From Pseudomonas weihenstephanensis (GTDB taxonomy: Bacteria > Pseudomonadota > Gammaproteobacteria > Pseudomonadales > Pseudomonadaceae), in contig NZ_JYLF01000003.1 of NCBI RefSeq assembly GCF_001043055.1, positions 248,001-312,000 on the forward strand: a DNA stretch of 64,000 bases, read 5' to 3'. Position 1 is the first letter of the stretch. Each line of letters opens with the position of its first letter. Of this stretch, positions 17,736 to 26,085 are shown piece after piece. A program made the translations under genes and the position numbers. A model generated the notes under the pieces. The model ran no database searches, was not told the origin of the DNA, and saw only the letters and a program-made list of their open reading frames with translations.

Positions 17736-19376
17736 TCACACCTGGTCTTCTGCGCGGCGCGGGCCTTGTCGGCGCCCGCCGGTGATGCGCTCGCGAAATT
17801 GGTGAGCGTTCAACGGTTTGTCGAACAGCCAGCCTTGGCCATAACTCACGCCTTCACTGCGCAGCAGTTCTGCCTGGTACTCGTGCTCAATCCCTTCGGC
17901 AATCACCGTCAGGTTCAGCGCATGCGCCATGCGGATAATGTGCGGCGCCACCCCGCTGCTGGCGGCGTCATAACCCAGCGCATCAATAAACGCCTTGTCG
18001 ATTTTCAGGCAGTCCACCGGCAAGGTTTGCAGGTAAGCCAGGCTGCTGTAACCGGTGCCAAAGTCATCAATGAGAATCCGGTGCCCTTCGTCTCGCAGGG
18101 CCTGAAGCTTGAGCTTTGCGATTTCTACATCAACCATGCCGCGCTCAGTGACTTCAAACGCGATCTGTCGGGGTGCCACGTCATGCAGGGCCAGCAAGCG
18201 CGCCACCACCTTGCCGATGCGCGGGACCATCACGTCGCACGCTGACAGGTTGATGGACACATACAAGTGCGGGTTGGCCCTTAACAGCGGGCCGAGTTGT
18301 TCCAGTGTGCGTTGCAGGACGAAATCAGTCAGCTGTCGGATCTGCCCGGTGCTTTCGGCCACGGGAATAAACAGCTCGGGGCTGGTCATCGTGCCATCCG
18401 CATGCCGCCAGCGAATCAGCGCTTCTGCGCCCACGCACTGGCGCGTGTTGAGGTCAACAATGGGCTGATAATGCACCGTGAATTCGCCCCGGCGCAGAGC
18501 GCCCTGCAACTCCCCACCCAAGGATTGACGCTGTCGTGCCACATGCAAGGCCAGCGCGCCCAGGCACAGGGCAATCAATAGAATGCCTGGCAACATCCAC
18601 CCCAGCTGCGACAGGTACTGCGAGGTGTCGGCACGCGGCATGCTCAACACCAATTGGTAATCTGAATTGTCGGTGGGCAAGCGATAGAGCACGCGATAGT
18701 CAGTGACGACCACCTCTCCATCGCTCGGCGGCCAACCGGGGCTGGGCGGCCAATCCTGTGCCTGCCCCAATACCGGCAGCGCCCGCTGGTCATCATCGAC
18801 CACCACCAGCAAGCTCCCGCCGGGCGGCAGATCGACCGCATCGCTCAAGTGCCCGCGAGATGTCGTCACCTCGAAGTCGCCACGGCCCAGCATCAAACCG
18901 GCCAGGTTGTCGTCGGGTTGTTCAGCGGTGTTCAGCCAATAGCGATAGACCGGCCCCTTGATATCGGGCTCACGGCCCGGCGAAGGCGTCAGGCTGAGGT
19001 TCGCAGGCCAGTTGGAGCAGACCTGGGTGCCGTCATAGAAGATGGCTTCATAAATGAAGCGGTACTTGAAGCTGGTCTTTTGCAGCTGCGAGGTCATCAA
19101 CGGGCTGCATTCGCGCAGCGGCTGCTTGTTCAAGTCGTCCAGCCCTCTGCGAAGCTGGGTGAACAACTGTTCGAGCCGTTCAAGCAAACGCTCGCCCTCC
19201 ACGCTCATCCGTTCGCGTTCACGCTGGTGCACTTGATGCATGACGACGGGGACGCTCAGCGCCAGTAAAACGCTGGCGCTGAGTAACGTAGCGACAATCG
19301 CCAGCGACCAAGGGCGATACAGCCGGTTACGTATACGCTTGATAAATGTGCGCGGCGTTCTGCGTCCTGGCACCAA
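17736..19376 (-). CDS. CSS-motif EAL-domain c-di-GMP phosphodiesterase
   Basis: This 546-residue inner-membrane protein has two helices (about 18-40 and 250-275) around a periplasmic domain with the CSS motif (LRECSPLMTSQLQ and a partner Cys in TQVCSNWP). The cytoplasmic EAL domain follows. Catalytic residues are all visible: Glu318 in AEALIRW, Asn in YVSINLSA, Glu in AFEVTERG, the DDFGTGYSS loop, Lys in CLKIDKAF, Glu in IAEGIE and Gln in GQGWLF. It should therefore hydrolyse c-di-GMP to pGpG. In related Pde proteins the state of the CSS cysteines, set by DsbA/DsbB, controls activity. The gene is convergent with kinB, with stops seven bases apart. Confidence 0.92.
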   Translation of the reverse strand: MVPGRRTPRTFIKRIRNRLYRPWSLAIVATLLSASVLLALSVPVVMHQVHQRERERMSVEGERLLERLEQLFTQLRRGLDDLNKQPLRECSPLMTSQLQKTSFKYRFIYEAIFYDGTQVCSNWPANLSLTPSPGREPDIKGPVYRYWLNTAEQPDDNLAGLMLGRGDFEVTTSRGHLSDAVDLPPGGSLLVVVDDDQRALPVLGQAQDWPPSPGWPPSDGEVVVTDYRVLYRLPTDNSDYQLVLSMPRADTSQYLSQLGWMLPGILLIALCLGALALHVARQRQSLGGELQGALRRGEFTVHYQPIVDLNTRQCVGAEALIRWRHADGTMTSPELFIPVAESTGQIRQLTDFVLQRTLEQLGPLLRANPHLYVSINLSACDVMVPRIGKVVARLLALHDVAPRQIAFEVTERGMVDVEIAKLKLQALRDEGHRILIDDFGTGYSSLAYLQTLPVDCLKIDKAFIDALGYDAASSGVAPHIIRMAHALNLTVIAEGIEHEYQAELLRSEGVSYGQGWLFDKPLNAHQFRERITGGRRQGPRRAEDQV

Positions 19377-19424
19377 TCCTTGCTCCTGATAACGTGCTGA
19401 CGGTGGCTGGGGCTTTCACTGCTG

Positions 19425-20201
19425 TTATTTGGCGGTGTTTAACACCTTCAAAATAGCTGCACTTTCGGCATCCGGGGTGCCGTCGAAACGGGTGGGGCGA
19501 AAATGCATTTGAAACGCAGCCAGTACGTGCCGTGTAGCGACGTCAAGCTCACCGGTTTGCGGGGTTTCGTAACCCAGTAACGCTAACTGTTGTTGAAACC
19601 AGGTGATGCTCGGCAATTGATTGGCATACAGCGCTTGCTCGCGGGCGACGGCTTGCGCATTTGGCCAAACGCCAAAACCGGCTTGTGCCAGTCGTTGCCA
19701 CGGGAACAGCGGTCCCGGATCAAGTTTGCGCAGCGGAGCAATATCGCTGTGACCAATGATGTTATGCGGGTCAATTTTGTAGCGCGTGGAGATGTCTTTG
19801 AGCAAGACGATCAAGGCTTGAATTTGACCTTCGGTGTACGGATACCAAACCCGACCCTGGGGCGTATCACGGAAACCCTTGTTGACGATTTCGATCCCGA
19901 TGGAGCTTGAGTTCAACCAGGTACGGCCCTTCCATTGGCTTTCGCCCGCATGCCAGGCGCGCTGGTTTTCATCCACCAGTTTGTACAGCGTCGGCGGCGT
20001 GTCACCAATCAGGTAATGGCTGCTGACGGGACCGTGGGTCAGCAGCTCAAGTGAGTGCTCAAGAGACGTCGAGGTGTAATGCAGCACAATAAATTGCACA
20101 CGGCTGTCATGGTTGACCGAAGGATGGCGGGTGTCCATGCGCGGTCCGCTGGCGCAACCGGCCAGGAGCAGTGCAGACAACATCAAAGCAAATAATTTCA
20201 T
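19425..20201 (-). CDS. ampDh2: AmpDh2-like N-acetylmuramyl-L-alanine amidase lipoprotein
   Basis: This 258-residue protein cleaves the amide bond between N-acetylmuramic acid and the stem peptide. It starts with a lipoprotein signal (LLLAGCAS, Cys16), so it should be anchored to the outer membrane facing the periplasm, as AmpDh2 is. The amidase_2 domain covers about residues 35-165, with zinc ligands His41 (VLHYTST), His151 (IIGHSDIAP) and Asp161 (KLDPGPLFPW), and Glu104 in IGIEIVN. A peptidoglycan-binding domain of three helices (about 195-255, TGELDVATRHVLAAFQMHFRP) follows. In P. aeruginosa the gene also lies after algB-kinB, supporting the name. Confidence 0.92.
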   Translation of the reverse strand: MKLFALMLSALLLAGCASGPRMDTRHPSVNHDSRVQFIVLHYTSTSLEHSLELLTHGPVSSHYLIGDTPPTLYKLVDENQRAWHAGESQWKGRTWLNSSSIGIEIVNKGFRDTPQGRVWYPYTEGQIQALIVLLKDISTRYKIDPHNIIGHSDIAPLRKLDPGPLFPWQRLAQAGFGVWPNAQAVAREQALYANQLPSITWFQQQLALLGYETPQTGELDVATRHVLAAFQMHFRPTRFDGTPDAESAAILKVLNTAK

Positions 20202-20256
20202 AGTTTAGACAGTGGCGTGAGGGCAGACAGGGCACAGCATAACGCACGGCTAGGTT

Positions 20257-22293
20257 TTAGCCCTGTTGAATGGTGTTACGTCCGGCGGCTTTGGCACGAT
20301 AAAGCGCTTCATCCGCGCGTTTTAGCACTTGATCACTGCGATCACCCGGCTTGAACGCTGCCAGACCGATAGACACCGTAACGGTGACCGGCTCACCTTT
20401 GAAGTGGAATGGGCACGCTTGAATCGCCGCGCGCAGTTTCTCGACCAACTGCAAGCCTACGGCCATCGAGGTATTGGGTATCAGCAAGACAAACTCTTCA
20501 CCGCCAAAGCGAGCAATAAAGTCGGTGGGACGCAGGCGTTTGCGCAGTTGCGTGGCGATGATCTTCAACACTTTATCGCCTGCTAAATGGCCATAGCCAT
20601 CATTGATGCGCTTGAAGTGATCCAGGTCGAGCATGGCCACCAGCAGCAGGTTGCCGTGAAGTTGCCACTGTTCAACCTCATGGGCCAAACGCTCGCCCCA
20701 GGCCGCACGATTGGGCAAGCCGGTAAGCGGGTCGATCAGGGCTTTTTGGCGCTGCTCTTCAAGGTGTTCACGGTAGCCCTGGGCCTCCTGCTCCATGTGC
20801 GCCACACGCTCGGCCAGCCCTTGCAGGTGCGCCGCGACTTCTTGCTCGCGTGCATCGCGTTGTTGCTGGTGCTGGTCCATTGTGCCCAACAGGCCTTCCA
20901 GACGGCTTTCAAGGATGTGCTTGAGGCTGCTGAGGTCGCAGGCTTCTTGCACACTGCTTTGCAGGTCGTCGACGTGCTCGCGCATTTGGGTGTGCAAGTC
21001 ATCGGCCGCCGTTCGGCCTTCTGCATGGCCTTCACTGGCGGCCTGGAGGTTGCCCTGGAACGACTCCAGGCGCTCGTTGAGTTGCTTGAGGTAAGCCTCG
21101 AACTCATGTTGGCCGCTGTCAGTGATGGCCAGCATCAGCACGGCAAGATCATCGAGGATAGGTAGCAATTCGTACCAGTTAAGCCCTTTTTCAAGACGGC
21201 TGCGCATGGCTTCGACTTGCGGTCGATGGTGTTCGGGCAACGAAAGGTCGTTCAACAGCCCCAGCAATGTGGATTCGATGTGGGTCGCTACCGAGCTGTA
21301 GGATGGCTCTGGCGTGCTTGGCAGCGCGTAAATCGGGTCTTCTTCAAGGGGCTCAAGTGGCTCAAGCTGATCAAGGTCAGCACGGCTGTCTTCTGGTGCT
21401 TGAGTTTGGCTGATATGCGCTTGCGCCAACGCGACCACTGACTCCAGCGCGCCTCCCGCCCCCTCGTCAACAGCATCCACCACCTCCTGCACTTCAACTG
21501 GCTGCACCGGTGAGGGTGGTTCCAGGGGTGGGGGCGATTTGATGTCGTCGTCAACGTGCGACAAGGGGAGGTTGTGTGGCACTTGCACTTCAACAACAGG
21601 CGGCGTCACCACCGGTTGAGGGGCCGTGTCTTGAGCAACCTCAATAGCAGCGGCTTGAGCCGGAGTCGCCTCATCGACAGGCTCGTGGTTCGCCACTGGC
21701 ACGACGACGGCTGCCGCAGCTTGCGGGGTTTGCACTGTGACAGGCTCTGGAACGGCTTTATCGGCTTCGCCGCTGCCAAACAGACGCTGCAACAAGCCCG
21801 GTTTGGCGGGTTCTGCGTTGTGCAGTTGCGGTGCTAGTGCCTGGCCCTGTAATTGGCTCAGTTCGCCCAGTAGCAGCGGTATTTCACGCGCCTGGGTGAC
21901 GCGACTGTCGAGCTGCTTGGCGAATGTCTTAAGCGGTTTGCTGACTTCACGCGGTAACGGTAGCGCTTGCAGCTGAGTCACCAAGGTACTGAGCGCGGTA
22001 CTGACTTGCTCAACCCGGGTTTCGCGGCGCTGTTCGGAGTCGAGCACGGCTTTTTCCAGGCGCGGCATCAATGCCGCCAATGCCGCGTCCATTTCGTCTG
22101 TGCGCACGGCCTCGCGCATTTCTTTCATGCATTGGTCGACTGTGCGGTCAGAGCCCTCGGCCGCCAAGGTGCTGCGCACCAGGCCGCGACGCAGTAAGTC
22201 GAGGCGGGCATTCCAGCGACGCTCTAGTTTTTCTTGTTGCTCGATACTTTTGAGGTACTTCTCTTTCCAGCGTTTTGCGTCGTCGGCGGTCAT
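20257..22293 (-). CDS. dgcH: DgcH-like GGDEF diguanylate cyclase
   Basis: This 678-residue cytoplasmic protein should make c-di-GMP from two GTP. The catalytic loop is GGEEF at residues 597-601, an active variant. The inhibitory site RxxD (RPTD) stands five residues upstream, so product feedback is expected. The N-terminal 130 residues form a helical domain, followed by an acidic Pro/Ala/Val-rich linker (about 180-330) and a long coiled coil (about 400-500, QQQRDAREQEVAAHLQGLAERVAHMEQEA region). There are no membrane helices. Its ATG overlaps the stop of the upstream endonuclease-family gene by four bases, so the two are coupled. Gene order matches the P. aeruginosa dgcH locus. Confidence 0.9.
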   Translation of the reverse strand: MTADDAKRWKEKYLKSIEQQEKLERRWNARLDLLRRGLVRSTLAAEGSDRTVDQCMKEMREAVRTDEMDAALAALMPRLEKAVLDSEQRRETRVEQVSTALSTLVTQLQALPLPREVSKPLKTFAKQLDSRVTQAREIPLLLGELSQLQGQALAPQLHNAEPAKPGLLQRLFGSGEADKAVPEPVTVQTPQAAAAVVVPVANHEPVDEATPAQAAAIEVAQDTAPQPVVTPPVVEVQVPHNLPLSHVDDDIKSPPPLEPPSPVQPVEVQEVVDAVDEGAGGALESVVALAQAHISQTQAPEDSRADLDQLEPLEPLEEDPIYALPSTPEPSYSSVATHIESTLLGLLNDLSLPEHHRPQVEAMRSRLEKGLNWYELLPILDDLAVLMLAITDSGQHEFEAYLKQLNERLESFQGNLQAASEGHAEGRTAADDLHTQMREHVDDLQSSVQEACDLSSLKHILESRLEGLLGTMDQHQQQRDAREQEVAAHLQGLAERVAHMEQEAQGYREHLEEQRQKALIDPLTGLPNRAAWGERLAHEVEQWQLHGNLLLVAMLDLDHFKRINDGYGHLAGDKVLKIIATQLRKRLRPTDFIARFGGEEFVLLIPNTSMAVGLQLVEKLRAAIQACPFHFKGEPVTVTVSIGLAAFKPGDRSDQVLKRADEALYRAKAAGRNTIQQG

Positions 22294-23168
22294 GCAAGGG
22301 GCTCACTGGCGGAAGGACTCAACACTGGCAGTGAATCTCCACCAATAGAGCCCGGCAAACGGATTTCAACCGCGACCGGCAAATGGTCTGAAATGGGCTG
22401 ATCCAGCACTTGCACCCGTTCAAGGGTAAGGCTGGGGCTGAGCAAAATATGATCAAGGCAACGTTGCGGGCGCCAACTGGGGAAGGTGGCTTGCATTTGT
22501 GGCGCCAGCAAACCCAAATCCCGCAAAGGGGATGTTTGTAACAGATCACTGGCATGGGTGTTCATGTCGCCCATCAATACTTGGTGCTGATAACCACCAA
22601 TCAGCTCGCGTACGTAGGCCAGTTGCAGGGTTCGGGTCTTGGCACCCAACGCCAGATGCATCATGACCACGACCAGCGCGTCGGCACCTTCGCCAAAACG
22701 TACCAGAATAGCGCCACGACCAGCGGGGCCGGGCAGGGGATGATCCTCAATCGCGGTAGGCCGAAAACGGCTGAGCACACCATTGCTGTGCTGGGCCAGG
22801 CGACCCAGATTGCGATTGAGTTGCTGATACCAGTAAGGGAATTCGCCCTGTTGGGCCAGGTATTTAACCTGGTTGATGTAGCCGGATCGGTGGCTGCCAC
22901 CGTCTGCTTCTTGCAGAGCGACCAGATCGAAGTCGCTCAACAAGTCGCCAATTTTGTCCAGATTACCGGTCCGCCCTTTGTGTGGCAGCACGTGCTGCCA
23001 GCTGCGGGTCAGGTAGTGGCGGTAACTCTGGGTGCTGTTACCGACCTGGATATTGAAGCTGAGCAAACGCAAACGTCGATCATCCGACAGCCCGCTTGCC
23101 GCCAGATGATCTTCGTTAACCTGCGGTTCATGCAGGCCAACAATTCGCTCGCTTTTCCAGCGCCGCAC
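22290..23168 (-). CDS. Endonuclease/exonuclease/phosphatase family protein
   Basis: This 292-residue protein has the metal-dependent EEP fold. Seen in order are the opening LLSFNIQVG (Asn of the active site), VALQEADGG with the metal-binding Glu, MMHLALGAKTR, the Asp-x-Asn pair in MGDMNTHAS, and the final SDHLPVAVEI with catalytic Asp-His. These support phosphodiesterase or nuclease activity, but substrate cannot be read. No signal peptide or membrane helix is visible. It overlaps the dgcH start by four bases, a conserved pairing that hints at joint regulation. Confidence 0.87.
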   Translation of the reverse strand: MRRWKSERIVGLHEPQVNEDHLAASGLSDDRRLRLLSFNIQVGNSTQSYRHYLTRSWQHVLPHKGRTGNLDKIGDLLSDFDLVALQEADGGSHRSGYINQVKYLAQQGEFPYWYQQLNRNLGRLAQHSNGVLSRFRPTAIEDHPLPGPAGRGAILVRFGEGADALVVVMMHLALGAKTRTLQLAYVRELIGGYQHQVLMGDMNTHASDLLQTSPLRDLGLLAPQMQATFPSWRPQRCLDHILLSPSLTLERVQVLDQPISDHLPVAVEIRLPGSIGGDSLPVLSPSASEPLA

Positions 23169-23183
23169 GGGGGAGGGCGCCGC

Positions 23184-23828
23184 TTACTTCGCCGCCTTGG
23201 CTGCACGCTCTTTGGCGATCAACTGGTCGGCCACGTTCAAGGCTTGCTCCGGGCTACCGGCAGTGCCGAGGTCGAAGCGATATTTGCCGTCGACGATCAT
23301 GGTTGGAACGCCAGAAACTTCGTATTTCTTGGCAAGCTCTTTAGCTTTTACGATTTGGCCCTTGATGGCGAATGAGTCAAAAGTTGCCAAGAATTTGTCT
23401 TTGTCCACGCCTTGAGTGGCGAGGAACTCAGCCATCTCTTCAGGTTTTGTCAGCGGCTTGCGATCCTTCTGGATGGCGTTGAACACAGCTGAGTGAACCT
23501 TGTTCTCAACGCCCATCGCTTCAAGGGTCAGGAACATCTGACCGTGAGCGTCCCACGGACCACCGAACATGGCCGGAATGCGCACGAAATGCACGTCAGC
23601 AGGGAGTTTTTCCGCCCACGGATTGATCACCGGCTCAAACGAATAGCAGTGCGGGCAGCCATACCAAAACAGCTCAACGACTTCGATTTTGCCAGGCTCG
23701 GCAACCGGAACGGGGTTGCTCAACTCAACGTACGTTTCACCTGCTACAAGCGGCACATCGGCGGCTTGAGCTGACATGCCAAACAGGCTGGCACTGACGA
23801 GAGCGGCGCTGAGGATCAGATTACGCAT
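23184..23828 (-). CDS. dsbA: DsbA thiol:disulfide oxidoreductase
   Basis: DsbA introduces disulfide bonds into periplasmic proteins. The 214-residue precursor has a signal peptide ending at AQA (residue 22). The active site is Cys58-Pro-His-Cys61 in FWYGCPHCYSF, the usual DsbA dipeptide, and the cis-proline loop is SGVPTMIV. The length and helical insert fit the class I proteobacterial DsbA. GGAGTAAAGC stands before the ATG. A close match to an AlgU promoter lies upstream, so envelope stress probably raises expression. Confidence 0.95.
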   Translation of the reverse strand: MRNLILSAALVSASLFGMSAQAADVPLVAGETYVELSNPVPVAEPGKIEVVELFWYGCPHCYSFEPVINPWAEKLPADVHFVRIPAMFGGPWDAHGQMFLTLEAMGVENKVHSAVFNAIQKDRKPLTKPEEMAEFLATQGVDKDKFLATFDSFAIKGQIVKAKELAKKYEVSGVPTMIVDGKYRFDLGTAGSPEQALNVADQLIAKERAAKAAK

Positions 23829-23872
23829 GCTTTACTCCTGGGCAAATAAGGTCGCAGTCACGTGACCTGTAT

Positions 23873-23900
23873 TCAGACAGGTCCGTGCTGGCTTGAGTTC
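23873..23900 (-). promoter_or_regulatory. Predicted AlgU (sigma-22) promoter of dsbA
   Basis: On the minus strand GAACTC (23900-23895), a 17-base spacer and TCTGA (23877-23873) match the AlgU consensus GAACTT-N16/17-TCTGA in ten of eleven positions. The promoter points at dsbA, with a leader of about 40 bases. Confidence 0.7.
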
Positions 23901-23923
23901 GGTAGTGTAACGGCAGATGCCAT

Positions 23924-23953
23924 AAAAAAGGGCAGCCAAAGCTGCCCTTTTAA
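23924..23953 (-). terminator. Intrinsic terminator downstream of cytochrome c4 gene
   Basis: The arms GGGCAGC and GCTGCCC pair around a short loop, with A and T runs outside. On the minus strand the hairpin is followed by six T, so it ends the cytochrome c4 transcript before the dsbA promoter. Confidence 0.85.
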
Positions 23954-24028
23954 CATCACATGCAAGGATTAAACGATCGTTAACGTTGCCAAAAGCGTCA
24001 AGCCCTGGCGGTACCGACCGTTTTTGCC

Positions 24029-24649
24029 TTAGTGCAGGCCTTGGATGTATTGGGCCAGTGCTTTGATGTCCTTGTTGCTCAGCTTGGCCGCGATGGTGCG
24101 CATGGTCATCGCGTCGCCGTCGTTGGTACGGTCGCCTTCGCGGAAGTCTGTCAGTTGTTTCTCGATGTAGCTGGCGTGCTGGCCACCCAGATGCGGGAAA
24201 CCGGCAGGTGCATTGCCTTGACCATCGGGCGAATGGCAGCCGGTGCAAGAAGGCAGACCTTTCTCGACGTCCCCACCACGGAACAACGCCTGGCCGCGCT
24301 CGACCAGTGCCGGGTCAGCTGCACCCACGCTGTTTTTCTGGCTGGAGTAGTAGGCCGCGATGTCAGCCAGATCCTGATCGCTCAGGTTGGTCAGCAGGCC
24401 GGTCATTTCCAGGACCTGACGCTTGCCGTCTTTGATTTCGTGCAACTGCTTGAGCAGGTATTTATCACCTTGCCCGGCCAGTTTTGGGAAGTTTGGCGCC
24501 ATGCTATTGCCGTCTGGACCGTGACAAGCGCCACACACAACGGTTTTTGCCTGACCGGCAGCAGCATCGCCCACAAGAGCAGTGCCTGCGGCCTGGGCAA
24601 CACCGGTGACGCCCAAGGTCAACAGCAGACTCACGAGTAATTTGTTCAT
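24029..24649 (-). CDS. cc4: Cytochrome c4, dihaem electron carrier
   Basis: This 206-residue precursor has a signal peptide ending near AQA (about residue 20) and two cytochrome c domains. Haem sites are CGACH and CTGCH, about 100 residues apart. Met ligands are likely in GNSMAPNFPKLAGQ and DAMTMRTIAAKLS. Cytochrome c4 carries electrons in the periplasm from the bc1 complex to terminal oxidases, including cbb3-type. Gene order dsbA-cc4-cc5-engB-polA is normal for Pseudomonas. Confidence 0.95.
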   Translation of the reverse strand: MNKLLVSLLLTLGVTGVAQAAGTALVGDAAAGQAKTVVCGACHGPDGNSMAPNFPKLAGQGDKYLLKQLHEIKDGKRQVLEMTGLLTNLSDQDLADIAAYYSSQKNSVGAADPALVERGQALFRGGDVEKGLPSCTGCHSPDGQGNAPAGFPHLGGQHASYIEKQLTDFREGDRTNDGDAMTMRTIAAKLSNKDIKALAQYIQGLH

Positions 24650-24703
24650 CAGCTAATCCAACTACGGCTAAGGGTTAAAGAGTTATGGGCCGGGTTTACT
24701 CAT

Positions 24704-24982
24704 TCATCGCACGATGATCAATCGGTAAACCTCGACACTGCAGTCCATGCACACACCACGCGGCGGCATCGCCTTGAAACCCTGGGGCACGTGTCGCACC
24801 AGCGCTTCCATACCCTGCTCTCTAGCTGGCTCCAGGCTTTGCGACGACCGGTTTCGGCTCGGTTGGCAACTGGCCAGTATGGCAGGCAATACAAACGCGG
24901 TTGTACACGGCTTCCGGATCCTGTGTAGCCTGAGCGCTATTCACGGCATCAAGATACCGGCAGCTAGCAGCCATTTCGTCAT
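24704..24982 (-). pseudogene. Cytochrome c5-family gene, broken by three frameshifts
   Basis: Homology-like blocks of a small cytochrome c5 are spread over three frames. Frame one, from ATG at 24982, gives a signal peptide start (MTKWLLAAGILMP) and stops at TGA. A second frame gives NSAQATQDPEAVYNRVCIACHTGQ with the haem site CIACH. A third gives TGRRKAWSQLE. The remainder, REQGMEALVRHV, then QGFKAMPPRGVCMDCS with the Met ligand, lies back in the first frame. The C-terminus also deviates: IIVR then stop, where the family usually has a Trp-Met ending. Each break can be explained by small insertions or deletions. The intact protein should follow cytochrome c4 in this gene order, so this is a recent loss or, less likely, sequencing error. 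Confidence 0.8.
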
Positions 24983-25172
24983 AAAACGACCTTTTCAGGG
25001 TTGGGAGCTTGCTGCGTTCTAATGCGCAACCTAGGTCTATCGCTCCCGTGTACTTCATCCTACGCTGGGACAAAGCGCACACAAAATCTGCGGCATTATA
25101 TACTGGCGCCACTGAAACGGAAACGACACGCTCGCCGCGTCCATTCCTGACGCCGCTCACATCGGAAATCCC

Positions 25173-25817
25173 ATGCAACTCAAGAACCCCATCCTCGGCC
25201 TGTGCCAACAGGCTACCTTCATGCTCAGCGCTGCCAAAGTCGATCAATGCCCTGACGACGAGGGCTTTGAAGTCGCCTTTGCCGGGCGTTCCAACGCCGG
25301 TAAATCCAGCGCCCTGAACACGTTGACCCACGCCAGCCTGGCGCGAACCTCAAAAACGCCGGGCCGTACTCAACTGCTCAACTTCTTCCAGCTCGATGAA
25401 GATCGTCGTCTGGTCGACTTGCCGGGTTACGGCTACGCCAAAGTGCCTATCCCGCTAAAAATGCACTGGCAGCGTCACCTTGAAGCGTATTTCGGCAGCC
25501 GGGAAAGCCTCAAAGGCGTCATTTTGATGATGGATATTCGTCATCCATTGACCGATTTTGACAAGTTGATGCTCGACTGGACCGTCTCCAGCGGCATGCC
25601 GATGCATATTTTGATGACCAAAGCCGACAAACTGACGTACGGCGCTGCGAAAAATACCCTGCTCAAAATTCAGGCAGAAATTCGCAAGAAGTGGGGCGAC
25701 AGCGTCACCATCCAGTTGTTCTCCACCCCTAAGCGCATGGGCCTGGAAGAGGCGTACACCGTGCTCGCCAAATGGATGGAATTGCCTAATAAAGGCGAAG
25801 AAGAGACCGGCGAATAA
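25173..25817 (+). CDS. engB: EngB (YihA/YsxC) ribosome-biogenesis GTPase
   Basis: This 214-residue GTPase helps assemble the large ribosomal subunit and is often essential. It shows the P-loop [14 protein letters not shown], the G2 region TPGRTQ, G3 in [11 protein letters not shown] and G4 in MTKADKL. It has the length of the EngB family. It is divergent from the broken cytochrome gene and convergent with polA, as in other gammaproteobacteria where a small RNA gene lies between engB and polA. Confidence 0.96.
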   Translation: MQLKNPILGLCQQATFMLSAAKVDQCPDDEGFEVAFAGRSNAGKSSALNTLTHASLARTSKTPGRTQLLNFFQLDEDRRLVDLPGYGYAKVPIPLKMHWQRHLEAYFGSRESLKGVILMMDIRHPLTDFDKLMLDWTVSSGMPMHILMTKADKLTYGAAKNTLLKIQAEIRKKWGDSVTIQLFSTPKRMGLEEAYTVLAKWMELPNKGEEETGE

Positions 25818-25829
25818 CAAATCGCAGGC

Positions 25830-25961
25830 AAAAAAAACCCCGGACTTCGTATGGGGAGGGGGAAGTTCGGGGTTCAAGTACTGAACCGCTAGGGCGGGGT
25901 TCAGAATTCTGCCAACACTTAACACAACATTAGGAGCATTGAAGGGCTTCACCACCCATTC
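25830..25961 (-). ncRNA. ersA: Predicted ErsA small RNA
   Basis: The engB-polA interval is where Pseudomonas encodes the Hfq-linked small RNA ErsA, and E. coli encodes Spot 42. On the minus strand an AlgU-type promoter at 25994-25968 would start RNA near 25961. A strong intrinsic terminator ends it: a 13-base stem with one mismatch (AACCCCGAACTTC pairing to 25836-25848), a CU-rich loop and eight T ending at 25830. The predicted length of about 130 bases equals that reported for ErsA (132). The C-rich loop CCCCTCCCC is the kind of segment that could pair with ribosome-binding sites. AlgU control agrees with published ErsA biology. Confidence 0.75.
25836..25874 (-). terminator. Intrinsic terminator of the predicted ErsA RNA
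   Basis: Arms at 25862-25874 and 25836-25848 pair over 13 positions with one mismatch. On the minus strand the stem is followed by an eight-T run at 25837-25830. On the plus strand no T run follows, so the terminator belongs to a minus-strand transcript. Confidence 0.85.
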
Positions 25962-25967
25962 AGTAGA

Positions 25968-25994
25968 TCTGAGTGGTGAAGGCAGATTTAGTTC
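25968..25994 (-). promoter_or_regulatory. Predicted AlgU promoter of ErsA
   Basis: GAACTA (25994-25989), a 16-base spacer and TCAGA (25972-25968) on the minus strand resemble the AlgU consensus. It points into the predicted ErsA RNA with the expected distance to its 5' end. Confidence 0.6.
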
Positions 25995-26050
25995 AAAACG
26001 CCTAAAAACGATTTGATCTAAGCCCATACCCTTTACAACTAATGGCATAT

Positions 26051-26077
26051 TGCCTGCGACTATTGGTCGCAGGCTTT
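26051..26077. terminator. Hairpin after polA
   Basis: The arms GCCTGCGAC and GTCGCAGGC form a perfect 9-base stem with a 5-base loop just past the polA stop. The TTTT lies on the plus-strand side, so efficiency for polA is unclear; it may stop or stabilise transcripts from both sides. Confidence 0.55.
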
Positions 26078-26085
26078 TCGCACTG

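Noticed and set aside
19366..19385. Sigma-54 promoter-like sequence (TGGCAC, then TTGCT)
   Set aside because: The spacing between the two boxes is six bases instead of five, and it overlaps the start of the EAL gene on the wrong strand.
24822..25331. 169-codon minus-strand frame as an intact gene
   Set aside because: It contains only part of the cytochrome c5 sequence; its N-terminal half overlaps the start of engB on the other strand and has no signal peptide. The cytochrome reading is split across frames.
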